This document shows positions 17,846 through 25,841 of a DNA stretch of 64,000 bases, piece by piece. The notes below the pieces were generated by a model. It was given only the letters and a program-made list of their open reading frames with translations, had not been told where the DNA came from and ran no database searches. The translations under genes and the position numbers were made by a program. The DNA comes from Hymenobacter sediminis. Its GTDB lineage: Bacteria; Bacteroidota; Bacteroidia; Cytophagales; Hymenobacteraceae. Position 1 is the stretch's first letter. Each line of letters opens with the position of its first letter. The stretch lies in contig NZ_QKNS01000003.1 in NCBI RefSeq assembly GCF_003231285.1, forward strand, positions 1 through 64,000. The letters are read 5' to 3'.

Positions 17846-18187
17846 TAAAGGAGTTTCTGGGAATGAACAGTGAAGGGGAGGCCTAGCAGGCAGGGGAGCA
17901 CAAAGGGCTTTCTACAAGTGGATTTTTTAGCGCCGGTAGGCGTTGTAACCAGAGAATGTCCTGCGGGCTACGCAGAATGATAGACGGGAGCAGTTCAGCT
18001 TCACTATTTCTTAACGCGAAGCTTTTTCCGAACTTAGGACCCGCAAAGATACCCCCTCGCGGGGGTTTTGGTTGTGCCTTGTTCGTTGGTTGCGCCGGAA
18101 GGTCCGCGCGCGTCAAGCCTGAGTGAATGTGAATTCGCTCAATCGGCAAGCATTAAAACCACCTAACCCATTTTCTGCCAATGTAAT
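17846..18187. other. divergent control region
   Basis: 342 bases between the decarboxylase and arginase genes. It holds a minus-strand -7 box (18044-18051) and a small G:C hairpin (18051-18056 with 18061-18066) followed by T4 on the plus strand. An 88-codon open frame inside has no supporting signal and is not called. Confidence 0.5.
18044..18051 (-). promoter_or_regulatory. -7 promoter box of the arginine decarboxylase gene
   Basis: TATCTTTG on the minus strand. It implies a leader of about 190 nt ahead of the ATG at 17845, long enough to hold a regulatory element. Confidence 0.5.
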
Positions 18188-19162
18188 ATGCGACGAATTA
18201 AGCTTCTGGAAGTTCGCTCCGAACTAGGGGCCGGAACCCGCGGTGCCAGCCTGGGCGTAGACGCCCTACGGGTGGCCTGCCTCAACAAAGGGTCCGACTA
18301 CTTCCGCCGGTTCAACTCGGTCAGCGTTCCTGACCAGAACCAAGTGCTCTTCGACCGGAATCACTTTCCGAAGGCCAAGCACATCGATTCCGTTTATACG
18401 GTGCTGAAAGGCATTGCCGGCGCCGTAGAACAAACCTTGCGCTTTGGGGAGTTCCCGCTGGTACTGGCCGGCGACCATAGCAACGCCGCCGGAACTATTG
18501 CGGGCATTAAAGCGGCCTACCCCTACAAAACGCTGGGAGTGGTTTGGGTAGATGCCCACGCCGATATTCACTCGCCCTACACTACCCCCTCGGGCAACAT
18601 GCACGGCATGCCGCTGGCCATCAGCCTGGGCGATGACAACCGCGAATGCCAACGCAACCACGTAGAGCCCGAAACCGAATTCTTCTGGCAGAAGCTGAAG
18701 AACCTGGGCGAGCCCGGCCCTAAAGTAACCGGCGACCACTTGGTGTATGTGGTAGTGCGCGACACGGAGCACGAGGAAGATGCCATCATTGACCGCCTGG
18801 GCATCAAAAACTATAAGCTGGACGAGGTGAAGGCCAAGGGCACCCGCCAAGTGGCCCGCGAGATTTACGAGCGGCTGCGCTTCTGCGACATAGTGTACAT
18901 TTCGTTTGACGTAGACTCGCTGGATTCGCGCTTTAGCAAGGGCACCGGCACACCCGTAGAGCAAGGCCTGAACGTGGAGGAAGCCATCAGCCTGTGCCGC
19001 GCCCTGCTGGACAATGAACGGGTCGTGTGCTTCGAGATGGTAGAAATCAACCCGACTCTCGACAACATGAACACCATGGCCACCAACGCCTTCGATATTC
19101 TGGAAGCCGCCACCGATGCCATCCAGAACCGCCTGCGCATGGAGGAGGTAGTAAGCCGGTAA
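18188..19162 (+). CDS. arginase/agmatinase-family ureohydrolase
   Basis: A 324-residue binuclear manganese ureohydrolase. The metal ligands are in place: D96-H97 in AGDHS, D122, H124, D126 and H128 in DAHADIHSP, and D241 and D243 in SFDVDSLD. Arginase makes ornithine and urea from arginine; agmatinase makes putrescine and urea from agmatine. The neighbouring arginine decarboxylase makes agmatine, so agmatinase is attractive, but the length and the GNMHGMPLA segment resemble Bacteroidota arginases. I cannot decide from sequence alone. Confidence 0.88.
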   Translation: MRRIKLLEVRSELGAGTRGASLGVDALRVACLNKGSDYFRRFNSVSVPDQNQVLFDRNHFPKAKHIDSVYTVLKGIAGAVEQTLRFGEFPLVLAGDHSNAAGTIAGIKAAYPYKTLGVVWVDAHADIHSPYTTPSGNMHGMPLAISLGDDNRECQRNHVEPETEFFWQKLKNLGEPGPKVTGDHLVYVVVRDTEHEEDAIIDRLGIKNYKLDEVKAKGTRQVAREIYERLRFCDIVYISFDVDSLDSRFSKGTGTPVEQGLNVEEAISLCRALLDNERVVCFEMVEINPTLDNMNTMATNAFDILEAATDAIQNRLRMEEVVSR

Positions 19163-19219
19163 GGCACGATCCGCCTACCCCCTCGCACGGCCCCAAACCT
19201 CAGCGCACACCCAAAAACA

Positions 19220-19253
19220 AAAGCCCTACCTCGCTTCGGCGGGGTAGGGCTTT
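19220..19253. terminator. bidirectional terminator
   Basis: 11-bp stem (19220-19230 with 19243-19253), A-rich left and T3 right, between convergent arginase and TerC genes. Confidence 0.82.
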
Positions 19254-19274
19254 GAGCTTGCTAAGGGGCAAGGG

Positions 19275-20039
19275 CTACCCCCTGCCTTGGCGGTAAGGCA
19301 CCCCAAACAGCCAGGACGTGAGCAGCGGCACGGCAAACACGGCCACCGTGAGAATGGTCAGGCCTACGTCGGCGGTTTCGCTGGCGAGGAAATGGCTAAA
19401 GGGGTGCTGGGGCAGAAAATGCTCGAACAAAGACAGCAAGAGCTTCAGGCCCAAAATACCGATGACCACGAAGGCCGCCGTTTCCAGGAAAGGGTACTTG
19501 CCCATGAGCAGCACAAAAGCCTGCGCCACCAGCCGCATGGCCAGAATTCCGATAAATACGCCGGCGCAAACCAGAATGAGGTTGTCGGTAAAGGCCACCA
19601 CGGCAAACACATTGTCGATAGAAAAAGCCAGGTCCATGAGCTCAATCAGGGCCACCGTTGCCCAAAAGGGACCAATCAGGCCCAGGGTATGGCGGTAAAA
19701 CCAGCTTTTCTCCTTGTCCACGTCTTCTTCCTCCGAGCGGTTCTTGCTCGCAAATTGGCTATACGCCAGATACAAAAGGTAAAGGCCTCCTAGGGGCTTC
19801 AGGTACCAGAATTGAATCAGGTAGGACGCGAACAGCAGGCAGAGCCCCCGAAACACGTAGGCCCCGATGATGCCGTAGCGCAGGGCCTTGTGGCGCTGCT
19901 CCTTTGGCAGGTCGGAAACCATAGTGGCCAGTACCGCCGCGTTATCTACGGAGAGCAGGCTTTCAATAATGATGAGGTTGCCCACAATGGCCAGAGCGGC
20001 AAGCGGGTTGTCGAGGATTTGCTGGAGATGAACGTTCAT
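19275..20039 (-). CDS. TerC-family membrane protein (YjbE/DUF475-like)
   Basis: A 254-residue membrane protein with about seven helices. The buried-acid motifs are ESLLSVDNAAVLA (about 27-39) and ELMDLAFSIDNVFA (about 134-147). It differs clearly from the longer TerC protein at 11611-12552, so this is a second subfamily and not a recent duplicate. The ATG at 20039 is chosen because 12 extra residues upstream show no membrane or family features. TerC proteins transport or traffic metal ions, often Mn2+. Confidence 0.88.
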   Translation of the reverse strand: MNVHLQQILDNPLAALAIVGNLIIIESLLSVDNAAVLATMVSDLPKEQRHKALRYGIIGAYVFRGLCLLFASYLIQFWYLKPLGGLYLLYLAYSQFASKNRSEEEDVDKEKSWFYRHTLGLIGPFWATVALIELMDLAFSIDNVFAVVAFTDNLILVCAGVFIGILAMRLVAQAFVLLMGKYPFLETAAFVVIGILGLKLLLSLFEHFLPQHPFSHFLASETADVGLTILTVAVFAVPLLTSWLFGVPYRQGRG

Positions 20040-20221
20040 GCGTAGGGCGCAAGATACTGGGTGCAGCACATACACGCAGGCTTGAGGGGTTTGGTTGGGT
20101 AGGAAAGAAAAGCAGGGGTAGGGAGCAATGCCGTCAGGAGTGAAAGGGCCCTGATCTGGTGTGCTGGGGCCTTAACCAGCAGGCGCTGCATTTTTTTCAG
20201 ATGGCATCCGACCTGGCTTTC

Positions 20222-20229
20222 TACCTTTG
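20222..20229 (+). promoter_or_regulatory. -7 promoter box of argS
   Basis: TACCTTTG on the plus strand, about 240 bases ahead of the argS start, so the leader is unusually long for this window. Confidence 0.6.
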
Positions 20230-20269
20230 CACCAGCAGCGGCCCCGAGCGGCCGCTCCGTCAACTCCTT

Positions 20270-20311
20270 ATGAAGCCGATTCTTTGGGTACGAATTCCGC
20301 GACGACTCTAG
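20270..20311 (+). CDS. possible leader peptide ahead of argS
   Basis: A 13-codon frame, ATG to TAG, encoding MKPILWVRIPRRL. All three arginine codons are CGA, two of them adjacent near the end. It lies about 40 nt after the promoter box and directly before a structured element, in the 5' leader of the gene for arginyl-tRNA synthetase. By analogy with aminoacyl-tRNA-supply leader peptides, ribosome stalling at CGA codons could sense charged tRNA-Arg. The analogy is inference; no such element is known to me for Bacteroidota argS. Confidence 0.35.
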   Translation: MKPILWVRIPRRL

Positions 20312-20390
20312 CGTAAGCTGGGGCTGGGTCAGGGGCCAGATGCCGGGTACACCCGGATGCAGGTTCCGGGGCCGGGCCCGCGGTTTACGC
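20311..20390 (+). ncRNA. cloverleaf-like structured element in the argS leader
   Basis: The ends pair as a 7-bp helix (GCGTAAG with TTTACGC, one G-U), closing an 80-nt segment that can form internal stems such as CCGGG/CCCGG (20343-20356) and CTGG/CCAG. The size and multi-branch plan recall a tRNA, but there is no standard anticodon loop, no T-loop GTTCGAATC and no CCA, so it is not a functional tRNA. It may be a regulatory fold of the leader RNA. Confidence 0.35.
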
Positions 20391-20468
20391 AACATTCGTG
20401 GTTTCGCCTCCCATTATTCATCTTCCGGAAGCTTCGGCTGAGGCTTCCATTCAAGCGTTTCGCTTTCT

Positions 20469-22262
20469 GTGTTACTACTCGAACAAACCCTCAAAGCGGC
20501 CCTCGGGGCTGCCATCAAGAACGTATTCGACGCCGAGGTAGCGTCGCCCCAGCTCACGTTGCAGCCCACGCGCAAAGAGTTTGCCGGCTCGTTTACCCTA
20601 GTCACGTTTCCCTTCACCAAGCAGCTGGGCAAAGGCCCCGAGCAAATCGGGCAGGGCATCGGCGACTGGCTGGTGCAGAATGAGCCCCTGGTAACCGGCT
20701 ACAACGTGGTAAAAGGCTTCCTGAACCTGGAAATTGCCGATGCTGCCTGGCTAGACGTGTTCCAGCAGCTGCGTCAGCAGCCGGCCGGCACGCCCGTGGA
20801 AACCGGCGGCCCCCAGCGCGTAGTAGTCGAGTATTCCTCGCCCAACACCAACAAGCCCCTGCACCTGGGCCACCTGCGCAACAACTTTCTGGGCTACTCA
20901 GTGGCCGAGATTCTGAAAGCTACCGGCGCCACGGTAAACAAGGTGAACCTCGTCAACGACCGGGGCATTCACATCTGTAAGTCGATGCTGGCCTACCAGC
21001 AATACGGCAACGACGAAACCCCGCAGAGCGCTGGCATCAAAGGCGACCATCTGGCGGGCAAATATTACGTGCTGTTCGAGAAGCACTACCGCGAGCAGGT
21101 AAAGCAGCTGGAGGCAGAGGGGGTAGCCCCGGATGTAGCCAAGCGCCAGGCTCCCATGATGCTGCAGGCCCAGGACATGCTGCGCGCCTGGGAAGCTGGC
21201 GACGAACAAGTAGTAAGCCTCTGGAAGCAGATGAACGGCTGGGTGTACGAGGGCTTCAATGAAACCTACCAGACCATCGGCGTCGATTTCGACAAGTATT
21301 ACTACGAGTCGGGCACCTACTTGCTGGGCAAGGAGCGGGTAGAGGAAGGCCTGCAGAAAGGTGTGTTTTTCCGCAAGGATGATGGCTCGGTGTGGGTAGA
21401 CCTGCAAGCCGAGGGCCTCGATGAGAAGCTCCTGCTCCGTTCCGATGGTACCTCCGTGTACATCACCCAGGACCTGGGCACGGCCGAGCTGAAGTACCAG
21501 GATTACGAGTACGACCTTTCGGTGTATGTTATTGCCGACGAGCAGAACTACCACATGCAGGTGCTACGCGCCGTGCTGCAAAAGCTGGGCAAGCCCTACG
21601 CCGAGGCCATTTACCACCTCAGCTACGGCATGGTGGACCTCCCCTCCGGCAAAATGAAAAGCCGCGAAGGCACCGTAGTGGACGCCGATGAGCTGGTGCG
21701 CGAAGTAGTGGAAGCCGCTAAAGCCGCTACCCTCGAAAAAGGCAAAACCGAAGGCCTGACCGAGGAGCAAGCCGCCGAGCTTTACCACATGCTTGGCCTG
21801 GGCGCCCTCAAGTACTACCTGCTGAAAGTGGACCCCAAGAAGCGGATGCTCTTCAACCCCGAAGAATCCGTAAGCCTGGAAGGTCACACGGGTCCTTTCA
21901 TCCAATACTCGCACGCCCGTATCAGCAGCATCCTGCGCAAAGCCGCCGAGCAAGGCGTATCTGCCGATACCAGCCTGACTGGCCTCACCGAAATTCATGC
22001 TACCGAGCGGGAGATGATTCAGGAACTGGGCCGCTACCCCGCCGTAGTGTCCGAAGCCGCCCGCACTCAGTCGCCGGCGGTGGTAGCGCAGTATGCTTAT
22101 GATATTGCCAAAGCCTACAACCGCTTCTACACCGAAGTGCCTATCTTCATTGAACCCGATGCCGCCAAGAAGGCCTTCCGCGTGGCGTTGTCGGCCCAAA
22201 CGGCGCAGGCCATCAAAACCAGCATGAACCTGCTCGGCATTCAGGTGCCCGAGCGGATGTAA
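20469..22262 (+). CDS. argS: arginyl-tRNA synthetase
   Basis: A 597-residue class I synthetase that charges tRNA-Arg. The N-terminal Add-1 domain (about 1-110) precedes the catalytic domain with PLHLGHLRN (HIGH motif, about 137-145) and KMKSREGT in the place of KMSKS, as usual for ArgRS; the C-terminal anticodon-binding DALR domain closes the protein (YAYDIAKAYNRFYTEVPI region). The start is GTG at 20469. The long leader suggests regulation beyond simple initiation. Confidence 0.95.
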   Translation: MLLLEQTLKAALGAAIKNVFDAEVASPQLTLQPTRKEFAGSFTLVTFPFTKQLGKGPEQIGQGIGDWLVQNEPLVTGYNVVKGFLNLEIADAAWLDVFQQLRQQPAGTPVETGGPQRVVVEYSSPNTNKPLHLGHLRNNFLGYSVAEILKATGATVNKVNLVNDRGIHICKSMLAYQQYGNDETPQSAGIKGDHLAGKYYVLFEKHYREQVKQLEAEGVAPDVAKRQAPMMLQAQDMLRAWEAGDEQVVSLWKQMNGWVYEGFNETYQTIGVDFDKYYYESGTYLLGKERVEEGLQKGVFFRKDDGSVWVDLQAEGLDEKLLLRSDGTSVYITQDLGTAELKYQDYEYDLSVYVIADEQNYHMQVLRAVLQKLGKPYAEAIYHLSYGMVDLPSGKMKSREGTVVDADELVREVVEAAKAATLEKGKTEGLTEEQAAELYHMLGLGALKYYLLKVDPKKRMLFNPEESVSLEGHTGPFIQYSHARISSILRKAAEQGVSADTSLTGLTEIHATEREMIQELGRYPAVVSEAARTQSPAVVAQYAYDIAKAYNRFYTEVPIFIEPDAAKKAFRVALSAQTAQAIKTSMNLLGIQVPERM

Positions 22263-22320
22263 GTTTTTTCAAAACCCGTTTGGCCAATCATCCTGCCAGA
22301 CGCGAGTACTTCCTTTTTCC

Positions 22321-22351
22321 AGCAGCACCGCCCGCACTAGGCGGTGCTGCT
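22321..22351 (+). terminator. Rho-independent terminator of argS
   Basis: Perfect 12-bp stem (22321-22332 with 22340-22351), 7-nt loop, followed by GTTTTTCTTTCTT. Confidence 0.92.
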
Positions 22352-22407
22352 GTTTTTCTTTCTTCATTAAATAGGCGCGAAGCCGGAGTGTCGCGCCGCC
22401 CTAGCTT

Positions 22408-22989
22408 ATGAAAAGCGTAGCAGTGTATTGCGGTTCCAGTGCCGGGACCAACGAATTGTATACCCAACAAGCCCAGGAAATGGGCCGGGTGATGGCCGAG
22501 CGTGGCATGACGCTGGTATACGGCGGGGGCCGCGTGGGGCTCATGGGCGCCGTAGCCGACAGCGTACTGGCTCATGGTGGTCAGGTTATCGGGGTAATTC
22601 CTGATTTTCTGGTGGCCAAGGAGGTAGAGCACCGCGGCGTGACGGAGCTGCACATTGTGAAAAGCATGCACGAGCGGAAGCTCATGATGGCCGACTTGGC
22701 CGAAGGCTTCGTGGCCATGCCCGGCGGCTTCGGAACCCTGGAAGAGCTGTTTGAGGTGCTGACGTGGGGGCAGCTGGGCCTGCACAAAAAGCCGGTTGCC
22801 CTGCTCAACGTAGCTGGCTTCTACGACCACCTGCTCCGCGCCCTCGACCACATGTCGGATGAAGGCTTACTGCGCCGCGAAAACCGCAACCAACTCCTCA
22901 GCAACCCCGACCCCAACGGCCTGATCGAAGAAATGCTGACCTACCAGCCCGTAGCCCTGGAAAAGTGGCTAACGCCCCGCACTACCTAG
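22408..22989 (+). CDS. LOG-family protein (TIGR00730)
   Basis: A 193-residue Rossmann-fold protein of the LONELY GUY / 'lysine decarboxylase' family. The signature PGGFGTLEELFEVLTW (about 109-124) and the N-terminal VAVYCGSSAG are complete. Proven members hydrolyse nucleoside 5'-monophosphates (for example cytokinin riboside phosphates) to base and ribose 5-phosphate. The older label of lysine decarboxylase is wrong for this family. Substrate in bacteria of this group is not known; a nucleotide-cleaning role is likely. Confidence 0.9.
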   Translation: MKSVAVYCGSSAGTNELYTQQAQEMGRVMAERGMTLVYGGGRVGLMGAVADSVLAHGGQVIGVIPDFLVAKEVEHRGVTELHIVKSMHERKLMMADLAEGFVAMPGGFGTLEELFEVLTWGQLGLHKKPVALLNVAGFYDHLLRALDHMSDEGLLRRENRNQLLSNPDPNGLIEEMLTYQPVALEKWLTPRTT

Positions 22990-23020
22990 GTTAAAAACAC
23001 CGCTTGGTGCTACCCCCAGG

Positions 23021-23070
23021 AACACAGAAAAGCCCGTTCGGTATGTAGGTCGAACGGGCTTTTCTGTGTT
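23021..23070. terminator. bidirectional terminator
   Basis: Perfect 20-bp stem (23021-23040 with 23051-23070), 10-nt loop, between the convergent LOG and KAS III genes. Confidence 0.88.
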
Positions 23071-23080
23071 CTTCGAAGGC

Positions 23081-24166
23081 TTATTCCGGCATTCGGTAGA
23101 TGACAGCGTTGCAGTTCATGCCGGCTCCTACGGAAGCAAACACGATTGTCTGGTTCGGCTCGATACCCTTGCCTTCTAGCTTATTTTTCAGCAGCAGGTC
23201 GAAGAGGGTAGGGAGGGTAGCCACCGAGGAGTTGCCTAGCCAGGAAATGGTCATAGGCATAACGTGCTCCGGAATTTCCGACTGCCCATAGAGGCTGTAA
23301 AGGCGCTTCAGGATGGCGTCATCCATCTTGCCATTGGCTTGGTGTAGCAGCAGCCGGTGCATGTCCGAGAGTGGAACGCCGGCTTTATCCAGGCAATCTT
23401 TGATGGCCTGGGGCACAGTTTTCAGGGCGTACTCGTAGAGCTTGCGGCCTTCCATTTTCAGGAAGAGTTCCTCGCCTACATAGGCTGGGTTATAGGACGC
23501 GCCCATGCGCAGCAAATGTGCCGCCTGAATGGTATCGGAGCGGGTAGCGTGGGCCAGAATGCCTACCGGCACGTCGCTTTCACGGGCTTCCAGCAGCACG
23601 GCCCCGGCCCCGTCGGCGTAGAGCATGCTGTCTCGGTCGTGAGGGTCACAGACGCGCGAAAGCACCTCAGCCCCAATCACCAGCACGCGCTTGGCATCAC
23701 CGGAGCGCAGGTAGTAATCGGCCTGAATGAGGACCTGCAGCCAGCCAGGGCAACCGAAAGGCAAATCGTAGGCAATGGTGTGGGGGTTTTCAATGCCAAG
23801 CTTGTGCTTGACCCGGGCTGCCAGGCTAGGTACAAACTCCGAGCGCTTGTTGTCGGCTTGCACATCGCCGAAGTTGTGAGCTACCAGAATATAATCGAGC
23901 TGCTCTGGGTCGGCACCGCAGGAGCTGAGAGCATCCTGAGCGGCCAGAAAAGCAAGGTCGGAGGTTACCTGATCATCGGCGGCATAGCGCCGCTCCTGAA
24001 TGTCCGTAATCTGGGCAAACCGCTCTACAATCTCGGCGCCCGACTTGGTAAGCAGCGTGCCAGCAGCATCGTAGAAAGCTGCGGTGGTGAATTCTTCGTT
24101 TTTAACAACGCGAGAAGGCAGGTAGCTGCCGGTTCCGGTAATAACCGAATAGAGCGTCTTGCGCAT
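23081..24166 (-). CDS. 3-oxoacyl-ACP synthase III-type thiolase-fold enzyme
   Basis: A 361-residue KAS III-like enzyme, a decarboxylating condensing enzyme of fatty acid or related acyl synthesis. The catalytic triad is visible: C139 in FGCPGW, H275 in LLHQAN and N312 in LGNSSVAT. Length and the insertion around residues 40-60 are those of the longer FabH-like group, not of the core FabH, so this may serve a special acyl product (for example a pigment or lipid) instead of general fatty acid initiation. The ATG at 24166 is preferred; 11 extra upstream codons have no support. Confidence 0.85.
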   Translation of the reverse strand: MRKTLYSVITGTGSYLPSRVVKNEEFTTAAFYDAAGTLLTKSGAEIVERFAQITDIQERRYAADDQVTSDLAFLAAQDALSSCGADPEQLDYILVAHNFGDVQADNKRSEFVPSLAARVKHKLGIENPHTIAYDLPFGCPGWLQVLIQADYYLRSGDAKRVLVIGAEVLSRVCDPHDRDSMLYADGAGAVLLEARESDVPVGILAHATRSDTIQAAHLLRMGASYNPAYVGEELFLKMEGRKLYEYALKTVPQAIKDCLDKAGVPLSDMHRLLLHQANGKMDDAILKRLYSLYGQSEIPEHVMPMTISWLGNSSVATLPTLFDLLLKNKLEGKGIEPNQTIVFASVGAGMNCNAVIYRMPE

Positions 24167-24203
24167 AAGCTTAAGAGCCGCGGAATGATGACGCGCCAAT
24201 AGT

Positions 24204-24211
24204 CAAATGTA
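24204..24211 (-). promoter_or_regulatory. possible -7 promoter box of the KAS III gene
   Basis: TACATTTG on the minus strand, 38 bases upstream of the ATG. Confidence 0.5.
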
Positions 24212-24346
24212 CAGATTTTTGGCATTGCCCTATTTCCCCGCGCCGTAAACCTGCCCAGTAGCTGTACCTTTCCTACCCAACCCGGCTGGCCCGAACATTG
24301 CGTATATCCGCCGGTTTCACTGACGATTCCCCTCAATCTATTCTCC

Positions 24347-24925
24347 ATGAAAACCCTGCTGCTGTTGGGTGCGCTGGCCGCCACTGGCTTTGCTACCCTC
24401 TCTTCTAACTCAAACCCCGCGGTACCCATGACCACCGAACCTGCTGCCACTGGCACCGTGTACGACTTCACCGTGAAAAGCATTGATGGCAAAGACGTGA
24501 AGCTGAGCCAGTACAAAGGCAAGAAGCTGCTCATTGTGAATACGGCCTCGGAGTGCGGCTACACCCCGCAGTACAAGGAGTTGGAAGAGCTCTACAAGAA
24601 GCACGGCGACAAAGTGACGGTGCTGGGCTTCCCGGCCAACAATTTCGGGGGGCAGGAGCCCGGCACGGAGGCTCAGATTGCTGCCTTCTGCGAGAAAAAC
24701 TACGGTGTGACTTTCCCGCTGTTCAGCAAGGTTTCGGTGAAAGGTGCCGATACGGCCCCGCTGTATAAATTCCTGGCTGATAAGTCGAAGAACGGGGCTG
24801 TAGCTGACGCGCCCACCTGGAATTTCTGCAAGTACCTAGTAGATGAAACCGGCCACGTGGTGGCGTTCTACCCCTCTAAGGTGAAGCCCATGAGCGACGA
24901 GCTGGTAGCGGCTATTCTGAAGTAA
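24347..24925 (+). CDS. exported glutathione-peroxidase-family protein
   Basis: A 192-residue thioredoxin-fold peroxidase with an N-terminal signal peptide or anchor (MKTLLLLGALAATGFATLS). The catalytic cysteine is C70 in NTASECGYTPQ, with partners Q103 (FGGQEPG) and W158-N159 (TWNFCKY). The family reduces peroxides; cysteine forms usually take electrons from thioredoxin, not glutathione. Location is likely periplasmic. A TACCTTTC box is present at about 24264-24271. The gene stands alone. Confidence 0.9.
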   Translation: MKTLLLLGALAATGFATLSSNSNPAVPMTTEPAATGTVYDFTVKSIDGKDVKLSQYKGKKLLIVNTASECGYTPQYKELEELYKKHGDKVTVLGFPANNFGGQEPGTEAQIAAFCEKNYGVTFPLFSKVSVKGADTAPLYKFLADKSKNGAVADAPTWNFCKYLVDETGHVVAFYPSKVKPMSDELVAAILK

Positions 24926-25021
24926 AGCCCTGCCTAGCGGCTAGCCCGGCCTGGGCTTTGCGTGCCATAGCCGGCCCGCGAAGCCCAGGCTTCTTTTTGC
25001 GCCCAGGAGCAGCGGGTTCTC

Positions 25022-25029
25022 TACCTTCG
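25022..25029 (+). promoter_or_regulatory. possible -7 promoter box of the HAD gene
   Basis: TACCTTCG on the plus strand, 25 bases before the ATG at 25054; one mismatch to TAnnTTTG. Confidence 0.4.
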
Positions 25030-25053
25030 CGCCCGAAACCTTGATTTGCCTGT

Positions 25054-25725
25054 ATGATACGCACCGTAATTTTTGACATGGATGGGGTAATTGTGGACAC
25101 TGAGCCTGTGCATCGGTATGCCTTTTACCGGCACTTCGAGGAACTGGGCATCCACGTTTCCGATGAGGAATACGCCACATTCACGGGGTGTTCTACCAAA
25201 AACGTATATCAGCAGCTCAAGGACAAGCACGGCCTGGCGCCCGATGTGGATGCTTTGATGGCCAGCAAGCGCGAGTTCTTCAACCGGGCCTTCGATGAAA
25301 AAGCCGACCTCGACCTATTAGACGGCGTGCGCACGCTCATTGAGGATCTGCACCAGCACGGCATTCAGCTTATTCTGGCTTCCTCGGCGTCAAAAGCCAC
25401 CATTGACCGGGTGATGCGCCGCTTTGCCCTGGGGCCTTACTTTACCCATCTGATCAGCGGCGAGGATTTCCCGCGTTCCAAGCCTGATCCGGCCATTTTC
25501 GAGCATGCCGCTTCCCTTTCCGCTGCGCCCAAGCAGGAGTGCATTGTGATTGAAGACTCGGCCAATGGAGTAGCGGCTGCCAAAGCGGCGGGCATCTACT
25601 GCATCGGCTATAACAGTGAGCATTCCAAGCTGCAGGACCTAAGCCTGGCCGATCAGGTCATCAATCATTTTTCGGAGCTGACGGCCGAGAAAATTGTGGC
25701 CATCAACCCTGCTGCTGCGAAGTAA
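25054..25725 (+). CDS. HAD-superfamily hydrolase, beta-phosphoglucomutase-like
   Basis: A 223-residue HAD protein with a helical cap (about 15-85). D8 and D10 in FDMDGVIVDTEP are nucleophile and acid, LASSAS is motif II, and IEDSANGVAAAKAAG is the metal-binding motif. This is the subfamily that contains beta-phosphoglucomutase, 2-deoxyglucose-6-phosphatase and similar enzymes. The substrate is probably a small sugar phosphate, but cannot be named. Confidence 0.88.
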   Translation: MIRTVIFDMDGVIVDTEPVHRYAFYRHFEELGIHVSDEEYATFTGCSTKNVYQQLKDKHGLAPDVDALMASKREFFNRAFDEKADLDLLDGVRTLIEDLHQHGIQLILASSASKATIDRVMRRFALGPYFTHLISGEDFPRSKPDPAIFEHAASLSAAPKQECIVIEDSANGVAAAKAAGIYCIGYNSEHSKLQDLSLADQVINHFSELTAEKIVAINPAAAK

Positions 25726-25841
25726 AATTGTTTTTGCCGAAGGCTTGGCGTGTAAGGAGGGGGTAGGGATTTTCTGCTTCCTGAGTACCCAGCAAGGCCA
25801 AGCCGGAAAAGTTACCCTCAGATTCATCAGTTTACCGCGTT

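Larger units (their letters stand above)
20040..20468 (+). other. long upstream region and leader of argS
   Basis: 429 bases without a protein gene of normal size. From 20222 onward it is a transcribed leader: a promoter box, a 13-codon leader ORF (20270-20311), and a GC-rich structured element (20311-20390). Confidence 0.55.

Noticed and set aside
17883..18149. 88-codon minus frame between decarboxylase and arginase
   Set aside because: It covers the promoter box of the decarboxylase, has no signal or family feature, and overlaps the control hairpin.
20311..20390. True tRNA gene
   Set aside because: No 7-nt anticodon loop, no T-loop consensus and no CCA end; only the closing helix and size resemble tRNA.
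20357..20683. 108-codon frame overlapping argS
   Set aside because: It lies out of frame over the structured leader and the first codons of argS, and is a shadow of argS.
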